This document shows, in pieces, positions 31,422-42,392 of a stretch of DNA of 64,000 bases; the first letter of the stretch is position 1, and each line of letters opens with the position of its first letter. A model generated the notes under the pieces. That model searched no databases. It was given only the letters and a program-made list of their open reading frames with translations, and had not been told where the DNA came from. The stretch lies in the NCBI GenBank assembly GCA_943788445.1, contig CALSQH010000001.1, forward strand, positions 124,001 to 188,000, written 5' to 3'. This DNA comes from an uncultured Pseudomonadales bacterium (GTDB lineage: Bacteria > Pseudomonadota > Gammaproteobacteria > Pseudomonadales > Porticoccaceae). The position numbers and the translations under genes are program-made.

Positions 31422-31703
31422 TTACTGACGCTTGGCAAAGGCCTCGAGCTGCTCTTCCGTTGCCGGAGGTTGGTGATTTTCCTTCCACTGGCTGTAGGGC
31501 ATTCCATAAATAGCCTCGCGAGCCTGATCAGGGCTCATTTCAATGTCGCGTTCTTCGGCGGCGGCTAGGTACCATTTACTTAAACAGTTGCGACAAAAAC
31601 CCGCCAGAATCATTAAATCTATATTCTGTACATCTTTGTTATCATCTAGATGTTTCAGTAGTCTGCGAAATGTTGCGGCTTCCAGTTCGGTGGACGTTGT
31701 CAT
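31422..31703 (-). CDS. DUF1244 family protein
   Basis: 93 residues, a single DUF1244 domain: FRRLLKHLDDNKDVQNIDLM near residue 12, then AGFCRNCLSKWY near 37, containing a CxxC pair, and EAIYGMPYSQWKENHQ near 64. The small conserved helical family occurs in proteobacteria with no established function. It points towards the cysteine synthase gene; no terminator is visible in the 20 bp between them. Confidence 0.85.
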   Translation of the reverse strand: MTTSTELEAATFRRLLKHLDDNKDVQNIDLMILAGFCRNCLSKWYLAAAEERDIEMSPDQAREAIYGMPYSQWKENHQPPATEEQLEAFAKRQ

Positions 31704-31886
31704 AAGGTATCTCTTTAGCTTTGGTTTTCAAAATTGGGGCTATTAAAAATGGCGTAATCAAAAAAAGGTGAATGGTGGCTATAGCAGGGTAAACCGACGG
31801 GTCTAATTCTACCCCAACGACCTCGCTGATATACTATACGCCGAACCTAATTCTTAACCACAGTTTCTCAACCTAAGGGATTTTTT

Positions 31887-32606
31887 ATGAAACCTGAGCC
31901 TTCCTTTTTGGATGCAAAGCCCGGGATTGACGATGGGGCCTATATACTCGATGGCGTTATAAAAACTGTTGAGGGTGAAAGCTCTAAGCTCCTTCGCGAC
32001 CAGATGAAAATTTATGCCAACAATAGATTTATGTTTGCATTTTTTGACGATCAGACAGGTAAGATTGATGCGGCTACCGGCTATGCAGTCTGGGTTGATG
32101 GCATTTTGACCGAAACACCAATCGCCAACCAGGATGGATCTGTTGAGGGTTTGAACTTTGAAATTGCTCTTCATCCCACTGCCATCGGCTTTACCCAAAG
32201 TGTTAGAGGTATGCCCGCTGACGATGGCGGCACCTATGATCTTGATGAGGTGTGGAAAACCCTGTCCACTGATGAGAGTGCTTTTGATGGCCTGTGGAGG
32301 TTGGAAGTAAGAGACGCTGCAGACTCCGCGTCGACAAATTTTACCGAGATAAAGCTGATTGGTGGTGGACATTTTATTTTCTTTCAAGGCTTTGATCATA
32401 AAGGCGAGAGTATTCAGCACTTTGGTTTCGGGTCAATGGAGATTGATGAGTCGGGCATGGTTACCGAGACGGGTATGGCCAGCACGCTTGAAGAATTTTC
32501 GGGAAAAGATTGTCTGGTCAATATGAGTTTGATAGATGCTGATCATATGACCCAGACATTCATAATGAATGGAGTTGGCGTTGTCCAATCATACGTTCGA
32601 ATCTAA
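31887..32606 (+). CDS. Uncharacterised two-repeat lipocalin-like protein
   Basis: 239 residues, not recognised with confidence. There is no signal peptide. Two halves look related: each begins with a Gly-rich beta segment, has an (I/L)(K/Y)xxxxxxFxFFxxF pattern (MKIYANNRFMFAFFDDQTG near 47; IKLIGGGHFIFFQGFDHKG near 153) and ends in Asp/Glu-rich strands (FGFGSMEIDESG). This is reminiscent of duplicated lipocalin-like (DUF4488-type) proteins. A ribosome site is weak (aaggga at 31875). It is divergent from the DUF1244 gene. Confidence 0.6.
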   Translation: MKPEPSFLDAKPGIDDGAYILDGVIKTVEGESSKLLRDQMKIYANNRFMFAFFDDQTGKIDAATGYAVWVDGILTETPIANQDGSVEGLNFEIALHPTAIGFTQSVRGMPADDGGTYDLDEVWKTLSTDESAFDGLWRLEVRDAADSASTNFTEIKLIGGGHFIFFQGFDHKGESIQHFGFGSMEIDESGMVTETGMASTLEEFSGKDCLVNMSLIDADHMTQTFIMNGVGVVQSYVRI

Positions 32607-32800
32607 GCATGTATGACCAAATAAATCTGAATTAAATAACCAGAAAATATTATCGCCTCGGCAATATCCTGTCTAGATTGAAAAAATTCAGTAGTGGGTT
32701 GGATTTTTATCGTTAATTTCGGAGCCTTTCTACCTGGGATTGGTCTAAGGTTAAGTGAACTGAGACATGGAGACTCAGGAGCCAGACAATAGCGCCCCGT

Positions 32801-32848
32801 CTGATGGGTTGAAACTCTGATAGGTTGAAACTCCGATAGATGAAGATA
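32801..32848 (+). repeat. 16 bp tandem repeat upstream of the GGDEF-EAL gene
   Basis: CTGATGGGTTGAAACT (32801) and CTGATAGGTTGAAACT (32817), then a degraded third unit starting CCGATAGATGAAG (32833). It lies in the 326 bp spacer about 90-130 bp before the ATG at 32933. Possible operator; nothing else recognisable is in this spacer. Confidence 0.6.
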
Positions 32849-32932
32849 TGGATCATCTCGCTAGAATCTTGTTTTTACCTGCAGTCCAAGTCTAATTTAG
32901 TGATCAACACTTAAGCTGAGACCGAGACTGCT

Positions 32933-35575
32933 ATGAAAGCCCCCCTTCCAGGTAATGAAGAAAGTCGACTCAAAACTCTGTGTAGTTTAGATCTACTCGA
33001 TACTGACGCAGAATCAGAATTTGATGAGCTCACAATACTTGCCGCACAGATCTGCGATGTTCCCGTTGCACTAATATCTCTTGTCGATGAAAAACGCCAG
33101 TGGTTTAAATCCAAAGTTGGACTTGAATTAACAGAAACAAATAGAGATTTTGCATTCTGTGCTCACGCCATTCTAAAGCCTAGCGAAATTATGGAAATTT
33201 CCGATACACACCTTGATAAACGCTTTGCTGACAACCCTTTGGTAACTCAAAATCCCAAAATTCGCTTTTATGCGGGTGCACCGTTAATAATTTCAAATGG
33301 AGATGCCTTGGGAACGCTTTGTATTATTGACTTTGTGCCACGCAAGTTATCCTCTTCGCAGAGAACGGCACTAGATGTGATTCGTTTGCTGGTCATACGC
33401 AAAATCGAAATCCGCGAAAAATATCGTGAACTAGACAGTTTCGAAGGGTCTTTATATGAAAAGAAAACAACTAGGAAAGCTGAGATTGAACACAGTGTTG
33501 TTAGCGTAGAGCAAGAAATGGCTTTGCATATGGAGTCAGAATTGTTATCACGACGGATACTCGACATGTCAATGGACGGGGTTATCACTGTTAATCAGCA
33601 GGGTGAGGTGATTTATTGGAACCCCAAAGCTGAACAAATATTTGGTTATACAGCTCGATACGCACAGCATAAGGTACTTATCGATTTGGTTGTTGAACCA
33701 CGTGAGCACCCAGCAATTAAAAAGCGTTTAAAGCAGTTTTTAAGAAATGGTGAAAGAGGCTTAAAACGTGACCGCTTCGAAATGATGGCGGTTAGTGCAA
33801 ATGGCCAGAGGACTCCAATAGAAATTGCGGTTATTGCCATAAAACGCTATGGCGAATATATTTTTACAGGCTTTGTGCGTGACCTGACTGAGCGAAATAA
33901 AAATATTGAGGATTTGCGTGTCTCTGCGATTACCTTCAATAGTCAGGAAGGAATTATTATTACCGATGGGGACATTAAAATAATTCGCGTCAATAAAGCT
34001 TTTACAGATATTACCGGCTATCCAGATAAGGAAGTTGTTGGAGCCGATCTTTATCTGCTTCAATCAGCTCAGCACGGTGAGGATTTTTATAGTGAAATGT
34101 GGCGTGAGGTCAAAAAAAATGATGGATGGGAAGGTGAGGTTTGGGTCCAGCATAAAAATGACGAAGCTCTCCCGCTGCATTTAACCATTACCGCGATCAG
34201 AGCCCCTAAGGGAGCAGTGAGTAATTATGTGCTCACTTTTTCCGATATCACCAGCACCAAAAAAGATGCGAATGAAATTTATAATCTTGCATTTTTTGAC
34301 CCTTTGACGGGCCTGCCTAACAGGCGTCTGCTTATGGATAGGCTTTCCCAAGCCGTAGCATCGAGTAGCCGCAGCGGGGAAAAGGCCGCACTGCTGTTTA
34401 TAGATTTAGATAATTTCAAAGATTTGAATGATACCCTAGGTCATGATTATGGCGATGTATTGTTGACGCAAACCGCTGAACGTCTAAAACATAATCTGCG
34501 TATCGAAGACACGGTGGCACGCATCGGGGGTGATGAATTTGTAGTTATTTTACAAAGTTTAGGTGAAGACAGTTTTGATGCCGCGGCGCAAACAGAGATT
34601 GTCGCAACGAAGATATTATCATCCCTTAATCAGCCTTATTTTGTCCGTAATCATGAGTGTTTTAGTAGTGCCAGTATTGGGGCTACGCTGTTTCATGATC
34701 ATCAGGCACAAATCGATGAGCTGCTGAAGCAAGCTGATATAGCTATGTATCAGGCAAAGAAATCCGGTCGTAATATGCTGTGTTTTTTCGATCCTGAGAT
34801 GCAGAATAAAATAACTCAGCGAATCAATATGGAGCATGCGTTACGTGGTGCCGTGGAAAATGAAGAGTTCCAGCTTTACTATCAGTTACAGGTTAATGAT
34901 AAACAAACGATTGTAGGTGCTGAGGCATTAATTCGATGGGAACATCCAACCTTGGGAGTAGTGTCACCAATCGATTTTATTCCCCTTGCCGAAGAATCCG
35001 GCTTGATTCTGGAAATTGGTAATTGGGTGATAAAAACTGCCTGTGAGCAACTTAAATCTTGGCAGAAAAATCCCCTTACAATGGGGTTGAGTCTTGCGGT
35101 AAATATCAGTGCGCGGCAGTTCTTCCAAAGGGATTTTGTTGATGATGTATTAGCCTATATGAATAACGCTGGAGTTGATCCATGTTTGTTGAAATTAGAG
35201 CTTACGGAAAGCCTGATCTTGGATGATGTCAACGAGACTATTGTTAAGATGAATAAGCTTAAAAAAGTCGGCGTTGAGTTCTCATTAGATGACTTTGGTA
35301 CTGGTTACTCCTCGTTGGCTTATTTAACTCAGCTACCCTTATCACAGCTTAAAATTGATCAATCGTTTGTGCGAAATATTGGTATTCAGGTCAGCGATAG
35401 CATAATTGTTAAAACGATAGTTGGTATGTCAAAAAGCCTCGGATTTGAGGTTGTTGCGGAGGGGGTGGAGACTCAGTATCAATATGATTTCCTTGAAGCG
35501 CTAGATTGTCATCTGTTTCAGGGGTATCTTTTTAGTAAGCCTGTGCCAGTGGCGGAGTTTGAGAATTTATTATAG
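32933..35575 (+). CDS. GAF-PAS-PAS-GGDEF-EAL cyclic-di-GMP protein
   Basis: 880 residues, no membrane segment. A GAF-like domain (about 20-160) is followed by two PAS domains (about 205-320 and 325-445; MSMDGVITVNQQGEVIYWN, FNSQEGIIITDGD). GGDEF (about 455-620) has an intact active site GGDEF at 532-536 and an I-site RxxD five residues upstream, so product inhibition is expected. EAL (about 630-880) has intact EAL at 664-666, NISARQF, ELTESLILDD, DDFGTGYSS and VVAEGVET. Both cyclase and phosphodiesterase could be active; the net direction is probably set by GAF/PAS signals. Likely targets include pili and exopolysaccharide, but no direct link is seen. Confidence 0.92.
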   Translation: MKAPLPGNEESRLKTLCSLDLLDTDAESEFDELTILAAQICDVPVALISLVDEKRQWFKSKVGLELTETNRDFAFCAHAILKPSEIMEISDTHLDKRFADNPLVTQNPKIRFYAGAPLIISNGDALGTLCIIDFVPRKLSSSQRTALDVIRLLVIRKIEIREKYRELDSFEGSLYEKKTTRKAEIEHSVVSVEQEMALHMESELLSRRILDMSMDGVITVNQQGEVIYWNPKAEQIFGYTARYAQHKVLIDLVVEPREHPAIKKRLKQFLRNGERGLKRDRFEMMAVSANGQRTPIEIAVIAIKRYGEYIFTGFVRDLTERNKNIEDLRVSAITFNSQEGIIITDGDIKIIRVNKAFTDITGYPDKEVVGADLYLLQSAQHGEDFYSEMWREVKKNDGWEGEVWVQHKNDEALPLHLTITAIRAPKGAVSNYVLTFSDITSTKKDANEIYNLAFFDPLTGLPNRRLLMDRLSQAVASSSRSGEKAALLFIDLDNFKDLNDTLGHDYGDVLLTQTAERLKHNLRIEDTVARIGGDEFVVILQSLGEDSFDAAAQTEIVATKILSSLNQPYFVRNHECFSSASIGATLFHDHQAQIDELLKQADIAMYQAKKSGRNMLCFFDPEMQNKITQRINMEHALRGAVENEEFQLYYQLQVNDKQTIVGAEALIRWEHPTLGVVSPIDFIPLAEESGLILEIGNWVIKTACEQLKSWQKNPLTMGLSLAVNISARQFFQRDFVDDVLAYMNNAGVDPCLLKLELTESLILDDVNETIVKMNKLKKVGVEFSLDDFGTGYSSLAYLTQLPLSQLKIDQSFVRNIGIQVSDSIIVKTIVGMSKSLGFEVVAEGVETQYQYDFLEALDCHLFQGYLFSKPVPVAEFENLL

Positions 35576-35589
35576 GGACTTTTGAAACT

Positions 35590-35620
35590 AAAAACCCCCA
35601 GCCATAAGCCGGGGGTTTTT
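35590..35620. terminator. Bidirectional terminator
   Basis: AAAAACCCCC (35590-35599), an 11-nt loop, GGGGGTTTTT (35611-35620). A-runs and T-runs on both sides suit the converging GGDEF-EAL and fibre genes. Confidence 0.88.
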
Positions 35621-36300
35621 ATTGGAGCACTCTTTAAATGATTTTATCAGAGTTTATTTAGCGCCTAAGGATTGTTACTTTTTTCCAGAGCGATAATTCG
35701 TTCAAGTAGAGCATCTATTGTGGCCGCCTGATTATCTATTTGGGATTGCTGCTCCTGAATAGCTTTGGTCAGTACGGGAATCAGGCCAATATAGTTAATG
35801 CTCAGAGTTTCACCTTTTTCCAAATCACCTTCAATACCATTGATTAGCTCTGGAATAACATCTCTAACTTCCTGGGCTATAAAGCCTGTTTGGTCTTTGT
35901 TGTTGGATTTCAGTTTGTAGTCAACTGGGTTTAGTTTTAAAACGCTTTTTAAGTCGTATTTAGTGGGGGTGATATCTTTCTTTAATCGTTTGTCGGATTC
36001 TTGTGCGAGTTCCTGTGCAGTGAGAGTATTTGCGACATAGACATCTTGAGCGAAGGTTGCATTTTGAGATACGTTGAGGCTACCTAAATTGGTTGAACCC
36101 ATAACATCGAGATAATCGAAGCTTGCAGATCCCATGACTCGCAGCTCACTTAACTCTGTAACTCCTGACACAGAGAATAGCTCATCAGGTGGCAGAACTA
36201 AGGTCGTTGGCCCTTCGAAAATAGTCAAACCCTTAAAGGTAGTAGAGCCCATAACCTCAAGGTTACTCTGGAACGTGGCTGGACTGGCGACTTCAAGCAG

Positions 36301-37932
36301 TCCCTCAGGGCCAACGGGCTCGCCATTGTGGTGTATAGACCCTTCGCGATAGGCGCCAAGCAGGGGGCCGTTAGGGCCCCATGCCAAATGCGCTGATCCA
36401 TTAACGTGGAGTTCTCCCAGACTGGTTTGTCCGATAACATCGAGGTCACCCGAACGCAGAAGCCCCATGACATTGATTTCATTTTGGAAAGTAGCTCGAC
36501 TGGTGACTTCAAGGAGTCCCTCAGGACCTGCTTCGTTGCCATTGTGGCTTATAGATCCTTCACGATAGAGACCAAACAGTGGGCCGTTAGGGCTATCGCC
36601 TAAGCGTACTGAGCTATTGACATAGAGTTCTTCCAGGTTAGTAGATCCCATTACATCAAGGTAATCGATGCTTGTAGGTCCCATGACTCGCAGCTCACTT
36701 AATTCTGTAGTTCCTTGCACAGAGAATTGCTCATCAGGGGCCATCATTAAGGTCGTTGACCCTTCAAATGCAGTCGATCCCTTAAAGATTGTAGAGCCCA
36801 TTACCTCAAGGTTATTTTGGAAGATTGCTGGGCTTGAGACTTCAAGCAGTCCCTCAGGGCCAACGGGCTCGCCATTGTGGTGTATAGACCCTTCGCGATA
36901 GGCGCCAAGCAGGGGGCCGTTAGGGCCCCATGCCAAATGCGCTGATCCATTAACGTGGAGTTCTCCCAGACTGGTTTGTCCGATAACATCGAGGTCACCC
37001 GAACGCAGAAGCCCCATGACATTGATTTCATTTTGGAAAGTAGCTCGACTGGTGACTTCAAGGAGTCCCTCAGGACCTGCTTCGTTGCCATTGTGGCTTA
37101 TAGATCCTTCACGATAGAGACCAAACAGTGGGCCGTTAGGGCTATCGCCTAAGCGTACTGAGCTATTGACATAGAGTTCTTCCAGGTTAGTAGATCCCAT
37201 TACATCAAGGTAATCGATGCTTGTAGGTCCCATGACTCGCAGCTCACTTAATTCTGTAGTTCCTTGCACAGAGAATTGCTCATCAGGGGCCATCATTAAG
37301 GTCGTTGACCCTTCAAATGCAGTCGATCCCTTAAAGATTGTAGAGCCCATTACCTCAAGGTTATTTTGGAAGATTGCTGGGCTTGAGACTTCAAGCAGTC
37401 CCTCAGGGCCAACGGGCTCGCCATTGTGGTGCATAGACCCTTCACGATAGGCGCCAAGTAGCGGGCCGTTAGGGCCTTCTGCCAAACGGGTTGAGCCATT
37501 GACATAGAGCTCTCCTAAACTAGTAGGTCCCATGACATCGAGATAATCTGAACGCAGAGGACCCATAACTCGAAGCTCATTCTGGAATGTAGCGGGGCTG
37601 GTGACTTCAAGGAGTCCCTCAGGACCTGCTTCGTTGCCATTGTGGCTTATAGATCCTTCACGATAGAGACCAAACAGTGGGCCGTTAGGGCTATCGCCTA
37701 AGCGTACTGAGCTATTGACATAGAGTTCTTCCAGGTTAGTAGATCCCATTACATCAAGGTAATCGATGCTTGTAGGTCCCATGACTCGCAGCTCACTTAA
37801 TTCTGTAGTTCCTTGCACAGAGAATTGCTCATCAGGGGCCATCATTAAGGTCGTTGACCCTTCAAATGCAGTCGATCCCTTAAAGATTGTAGAGCCCATT
37901 ACCTCAAGGTTATTTTGGAAGATTGCTGGGCT
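36301..37932 (-). repeat. 549 bp (183-residue) in-gene tandem duplication
   Basis: 36301-36849 and 36850-37398 read as identical by eye. From 37399 the third unit diverges for about 200 bp and then is identical again (about 37599-37932). Unit length is a multiple of 3. The identity implies very recent duplication or gene conversion. Confidence 0.88.
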
Positions 37933-38448
37933 CTGGACAGCGAATAGACCTTCTGGGCCCACATTATAATTATTAACAATGTCACCGTCATTGTAGGTAC
38001 CAAGAATTAGACCGTTTTGGCCTTCGACTTGCAGCTTATAGGCGAGGAGTTCCCCGAAATAAGCCCTATCTGAACTCAAAGATCCCATGACCCATAGTTC
38101 ATTGTGGAATTTAGCTGGACTGACGACTTCGAACAGTCCCTCAGGGCCTGCTATGTCGCCATAGGGTGTGGTAGAACCCTCAGAGTAAGCGCCAAGCATG
38201 GGGCCGTTAGGGCCGTTACTTTCTACTTGGAAGCCATTCTCGAAAGATACTGGGCCCATGACATTAAGGTCACCTTCGACGAAAAGTTGATCCATCTGTG
38301 CAGTTCCAGACACTTGGAATTCATCGCCGAAGGAGATGGGGCCGAGAATATTGGTGGGTCCCATTAATGTTGTTGCACCCTCGACAGTAAGCTGTCCTTC
38401 AATGCCTGTTACTCTGAGCTCATTTTGGAAGCTGGCGGGACTGATGAC

Positions 38449-39115
38449 TTCAAGTAATCCTTCAGGGCCTACTTCATTACCATCAAAGGTTGACGATCCC
38501 TCACGATGGGTAATGAGGATAGGGGCATTAGTGCCTGCTACTTCCAAGCCATTCTGGAAGAAGGCTGGACCCATAAACTCGGTTTGCCCCATTAAATAAG
38601 CAGAGCCTTCAACAGAAAGCTTGCTTTCAAGGCCTGTTACGCTGAGCTCATTTTGGAAGCTGGCGGGACTGATGACTTCAAGTAATCCTTCAGGGCCTAC
38701 TTCATTACCATCAAAGGTTGACGATCCCTCACGATGGGTAATGAGAATAGGGGCATTAGTGCCTACTACTTCCAAACCATTCTGGAAGAAGGCTGGACCC
38801 ATAAACTCGGTTGGTCCCATCAGTTCGGTTAATCCTTCAACTTTTAGTCGTGACTCAGGTCCGGTTACCTTAAGTTCATTCTCAAAAATAGCCTCTCCTA
38901 GAAAGCGGGCTGGACCTATAAAGTCAGTTTGCCCCATTAAATAAGCAGAGCCTTCAACAGAAAGCTTGCTTTCAATGCCTGTTACTCTGAGCTCATTTTG
39001 GAAGGTGGCGGGACTGATGACTTCAAGTAATCCCTCGGGGCCTACTTCATTACCATCAAAGGTTGACGATCCCTCACGATGGGTAATGAGAATAGGGGCA
39101 TTAGTGCCTACTACT
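38449..39115 (-). repeat. About 240 bp repeats in the fibre gene
   Basis: Three near-identical blocks encoding EGSSTFDGNEVGPEGLLEV with flanks, at about 38460, 38700 and 39040. The first two are about 240 bp apart; the third is displaced by an inserted extra repeat (AIFENELKV region). Confidence 0.7.
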
Positions 39116-39210
39116 TCCAAGCCATTCTGAAAGAAGGCTGGACCCTGAAAGTCGGTTGGTCCATCGACACGTAGCTGATTCATTTTTGCCATGCCGCCAA
39201 TTTCAAACTC

Positions 39211-40260
39211 ATCGCCAAAGGAAATGGGTCCGAGGATATTGGTGGGCCCCATTAATGTTGTTGTACCCTCGACATTAAGTCGTCCTTCAGGGCCTGTTAC
39301 GTCAAGATTGTTCTGGAAGGTAGCTGGACTGATGACTTCAAGTAATCCTTCAGGGCCTACTTCGTCACCATTAAAGGTTGTCGATCCCACAGTATAGGCG
39401 CCAAGAATTTGACCGTCAGGGTTTTCGACTTGCAGATTATCGGCTTGGAGCTCCAAGAAATGCGCCTTCCATGAACTCAAATGTTCCATGACATGGAGTT
39501 CATTGTGGAATAGAGCTGGACTGGCGACTTCAAGTAGTCCTTCAGGTCCTGCTATGTTGCCATTGGGTGTGGTAGAACCCTCAGAATAAGCGCCAAGCAT
39601 GGGGCCATTAGGGCCGTTACTTTCTACTTGGAAGCCATTCTCGAAAGATACTGGGCCCATGACATTAAGGTTACCCTCGACGAAAAGTTGATCCATCTGC
39701 GCAGTTCCAGACACTTGGAACTCATCGCCAAAGGAAATGGGTCCGAGGATATTGGTGGGCCCCATTAATGTTGTTGTACCCTCGACATTAAGTCGTCCTT
39801 CAGGGCCTGTTACGTCAAGATTGTTCTGGAAGGTAGCTGGACTGATGACTTCAAGTAATCCCTCAGGGCCTACTTCGTTACCATTAAAGGTTGTCGATCC
39901 CACAGTATAGGCGCCAAGAATTTGACCGTCAGGGCTTTCGACTTGCAGATTATCGGCTTGGAGCTCCAAGAAATGCGCCTTCCATGAACTCAAATGTTCC
40001 ATGACATGGAGTTCATTGTGGAATAGAGCTGGACTGGCGACTTCAAGTAGTCCTTCAGGTCCTGCTATGTTGCCATTGGGTGTGGTAGAACCCTCAGAAT
40101 AAGCGCCAAGCATGGGGCCGTTAGGGCCGTTACTTTCTACTTGAAAGCCATTCTCGAAAGATACTGGGCCCATGACATTAAGGTTACCCTCGACGAAAAG
40201 TTGATCCATCTGCGCAGTTCCAGACACTTGGAACTCATCGCCAAAGGAAATGGGTCCGAG
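39211..40260 (-). repeat. 513 bp (171-residue) in-gene duplication
   Basis: Blocks starting at 39211 and 39724 (offset 513 bp) are almost identical over about 510 bp. A partial relative covering the FGDEFQVSGTAQMDQLFVEG segment recurs near 38330, 40240, 40930 and 41440. Confidence 0.75.
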
Positions 40261-42057
40261 GATATTGGTCGGTCCCGTTAACGTGGTAGTTCCATCGACA
40301 GACAATGTTCCTTCAGGCATTACCCGGAGGTCATTCTGGAAGGTGGCTGGACTTGCGACTTCAAGTAATCCCTCAGGTCCAACGGGCTCGCCATTATAAG
40401 TCGAAGCCCCTTCGCGATAGGCACCAAGCAAGGGGCCATTAGGGCCCCATACCAAATGCGCTGATCCATTAACGGAGAGTTCTCCCAGTCTGGCTTGTCC
40501 CATAACATCGAGCTCACCCTGGAACCTGGCTGGACTGGTAACTTCAAGCAGTCCCTCAGGGCCAACGATGTCGCCATTGTAGGTCATAGACCCTTCACGA
40601 TAGGCGCCAAGTATGTAGCCGTTAGGACCCCATGCCAAATGTGCTGATCCGATAACATCGAGATAATCCGAACGCAGTGGGCCGATTACTCTGAGCTCAT
40701 TTTTGAACGTGGCTGGACTGGTTACTTCAAGCAGTCCCTCAGGTCCAACGGGGTCGCCATTGTGGGCCGTAGCCCCTTCACGATAGGCGCCAAGCATGGG
40801 GCCATTAGGGCCATCACTTTCTACTTGAAAGCCATTCTCGAAAGATACTGGGCCCATGACATTAAGGCTACTCTCGACGAAAAGTTGATCCATCTGCGCA
40901 GTTCCAGACACTTGGAACTCATCGCCGAAGGAGATGGGTCCGAGAATATTGGTGGGTCCCATTAACGTGGTAGTTCCTTCGACAGACAGTGTTCCTTCAG
41001 GCATTACTCGGAGGTCATTCTGGAAGGTGGCTGGACTGATCACTTCAAGTAATCCCTCAGGGCCCACAATATCATTATTAACAATGTCACCGTCATTGTA
41101 GGCGCCAAGAATTAGACGACCGTTTTGGCCTACGACTTGCAGCTTATAGGCGAGGAGTTCCCCGAAATAAGCCCTATCTGAACTCAAAGATCCCATGACC
41201 CATGAGTTCATTGTGGAATTTAGCTGGACTGGCGACTTCGAACTAGTCCCTCAGGTCCTGCTATGTCGCCATAGGGTGTGGTAGAACCCTCAGAATAAGC
41301 GCCAAGCATGGGGCCGTTAGGGCCGTTACTTTCTACTTGGAAGCCATTCTCGAAAGATACTGGGCCCATGACATTAAGGCTACTCTCGACGAAAAGTTGA
41401 TCCATCTGCGCAGTTCCAGACACTTGGAACTCATCGCCGAAGGAGATGGGGCCGAGGATATTAGTCGGTCCCATTAATGTGGTAGTTCCTTCGACAGACA
41501 AGTGTTCCTTCAGGCATTACCCGGAGGTCATTCTGGAAGATGGCTGGACTGGCGACTTCAAGTAGTCCCTCAGGGCCGACTTCATTGTCATTAAACGTGG
41601 GAGGGCCCTCGAAATAAATACCAAGAAGGGTTCCAAAGGGTCCTTCTACTTGCAGGTTATTTTGGAAAAAAGATGGTTCAGAGAAATCTATAGAACCTGC
41701 CGGGCCAGCATCCCCTTTTTCACCCTTCTCCCCTTGTGGTCCCTCCGGTCCAGGCTCCCCAGATGAGTTTAGTTGAGCGATTGTAGCGCTTCTAACTCTG
41801 GATATATGCTCTTGTATTTGTTCCGAATCACATTCAGTACAGTTCTCTGCAACAGCTCCGTCAATCAATACATCATCTGTAAAGCCAAACATCGATCGCA
41901 TCATTAGAAGACCATCGGTCATTGCGTCGACTTCACCGGAAGCATCAATATCGAGGATGGAGGTGTCATCTGCTCTTTGTCCGTCTGCTAATGCAAAATT
42001 GGATAAGAATAGGGGGATAATAAATGCTGCAAATAACTTGAGTGAAAGGATTTTCAT

Positions 42058-42392
42058 TTTAGTCTTCTATATAAGGTTATTTTAGTTTTATCGTGTCAAT
42101 TGTATCATGCTTTTGTGAATGAAATGAGCGGGGAAGGGGGGGGTAATAACTAGATTAAAAGCAGCTGTTAGAAGAGAGATGAAATCGAGCATAAGCCGCC
42201 GATTATAAAAGCTACGGGTGGGTTATTCTGGTAAGATAGGCATGATTAATGCCCTAAGCCATAGACTTGTCTGATAGGTGCGCACAACCCAATACTGTCG
42301 GTTGGCCTGATATTCCTGCAGTCGATTCAGACTGTTTGTCTCTAGGTCAAAGCATAGTTCTGAGTCTAGGCTCGCAGTTCCCAAAACAATAT
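42058..42392. other. Divergent spacer between the fibre gene and dbpA
   Basis: 335 bp holding both divergent promoters; no clear -35/-10 pair chosen. Contains a GGGGAAGGGGGGGG run near 42130. A minus-strand open frame (42223-42525) crosses it but runs into dbpA and is not supported. Confidence 0.5.

Larger units (their letters stand above)
35665..42057 (-). pseudogene. Giant repetitive fibre-like protein with S74 chaperone, three frameshifts
   Basis: Read as one gene of about 2129 codons. Signal peptide (about 1-24); dockerin-like module (LDIDASGEVDAMTDG near 34); short collagen-like GEPGPEGPQGEKGEKGDAGP; then about 1,900 residues of beta-rich repeats built on GPEGLLEVxSPAxFQNxLxVMG with GPNGPLLGAYREGS. 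The C-terminal Peptidase_S74 intramolecular chaperone has the Ser-Lys dyad motif SDKRLKKDI and GFIAQEVRDVIPELI, then a coiled coil. S74 proteins form trimeric fibres and cut off the chaperone. Compared with sister repeats there is one extra base each at about 41204 (G), 41244 (T) and 41500 (A). These split the frame into 42057-41461, 41501-41220 and 41211-35665. Either decay or assembly error. Confidence 0.8.

Noticed and set aside
31854..32420. Minus-strand ORF of 188 residues
   Set aside because: Lies antisense to the unknown gene at 31887, whose composition is more protein-like; no family features.
36134..40965. Numerous plus-strand ORFs of 65-107 residues
   Set aside because: They repeat in step with the fibre-gene repeats and are antisense shadows without ribosome sites.
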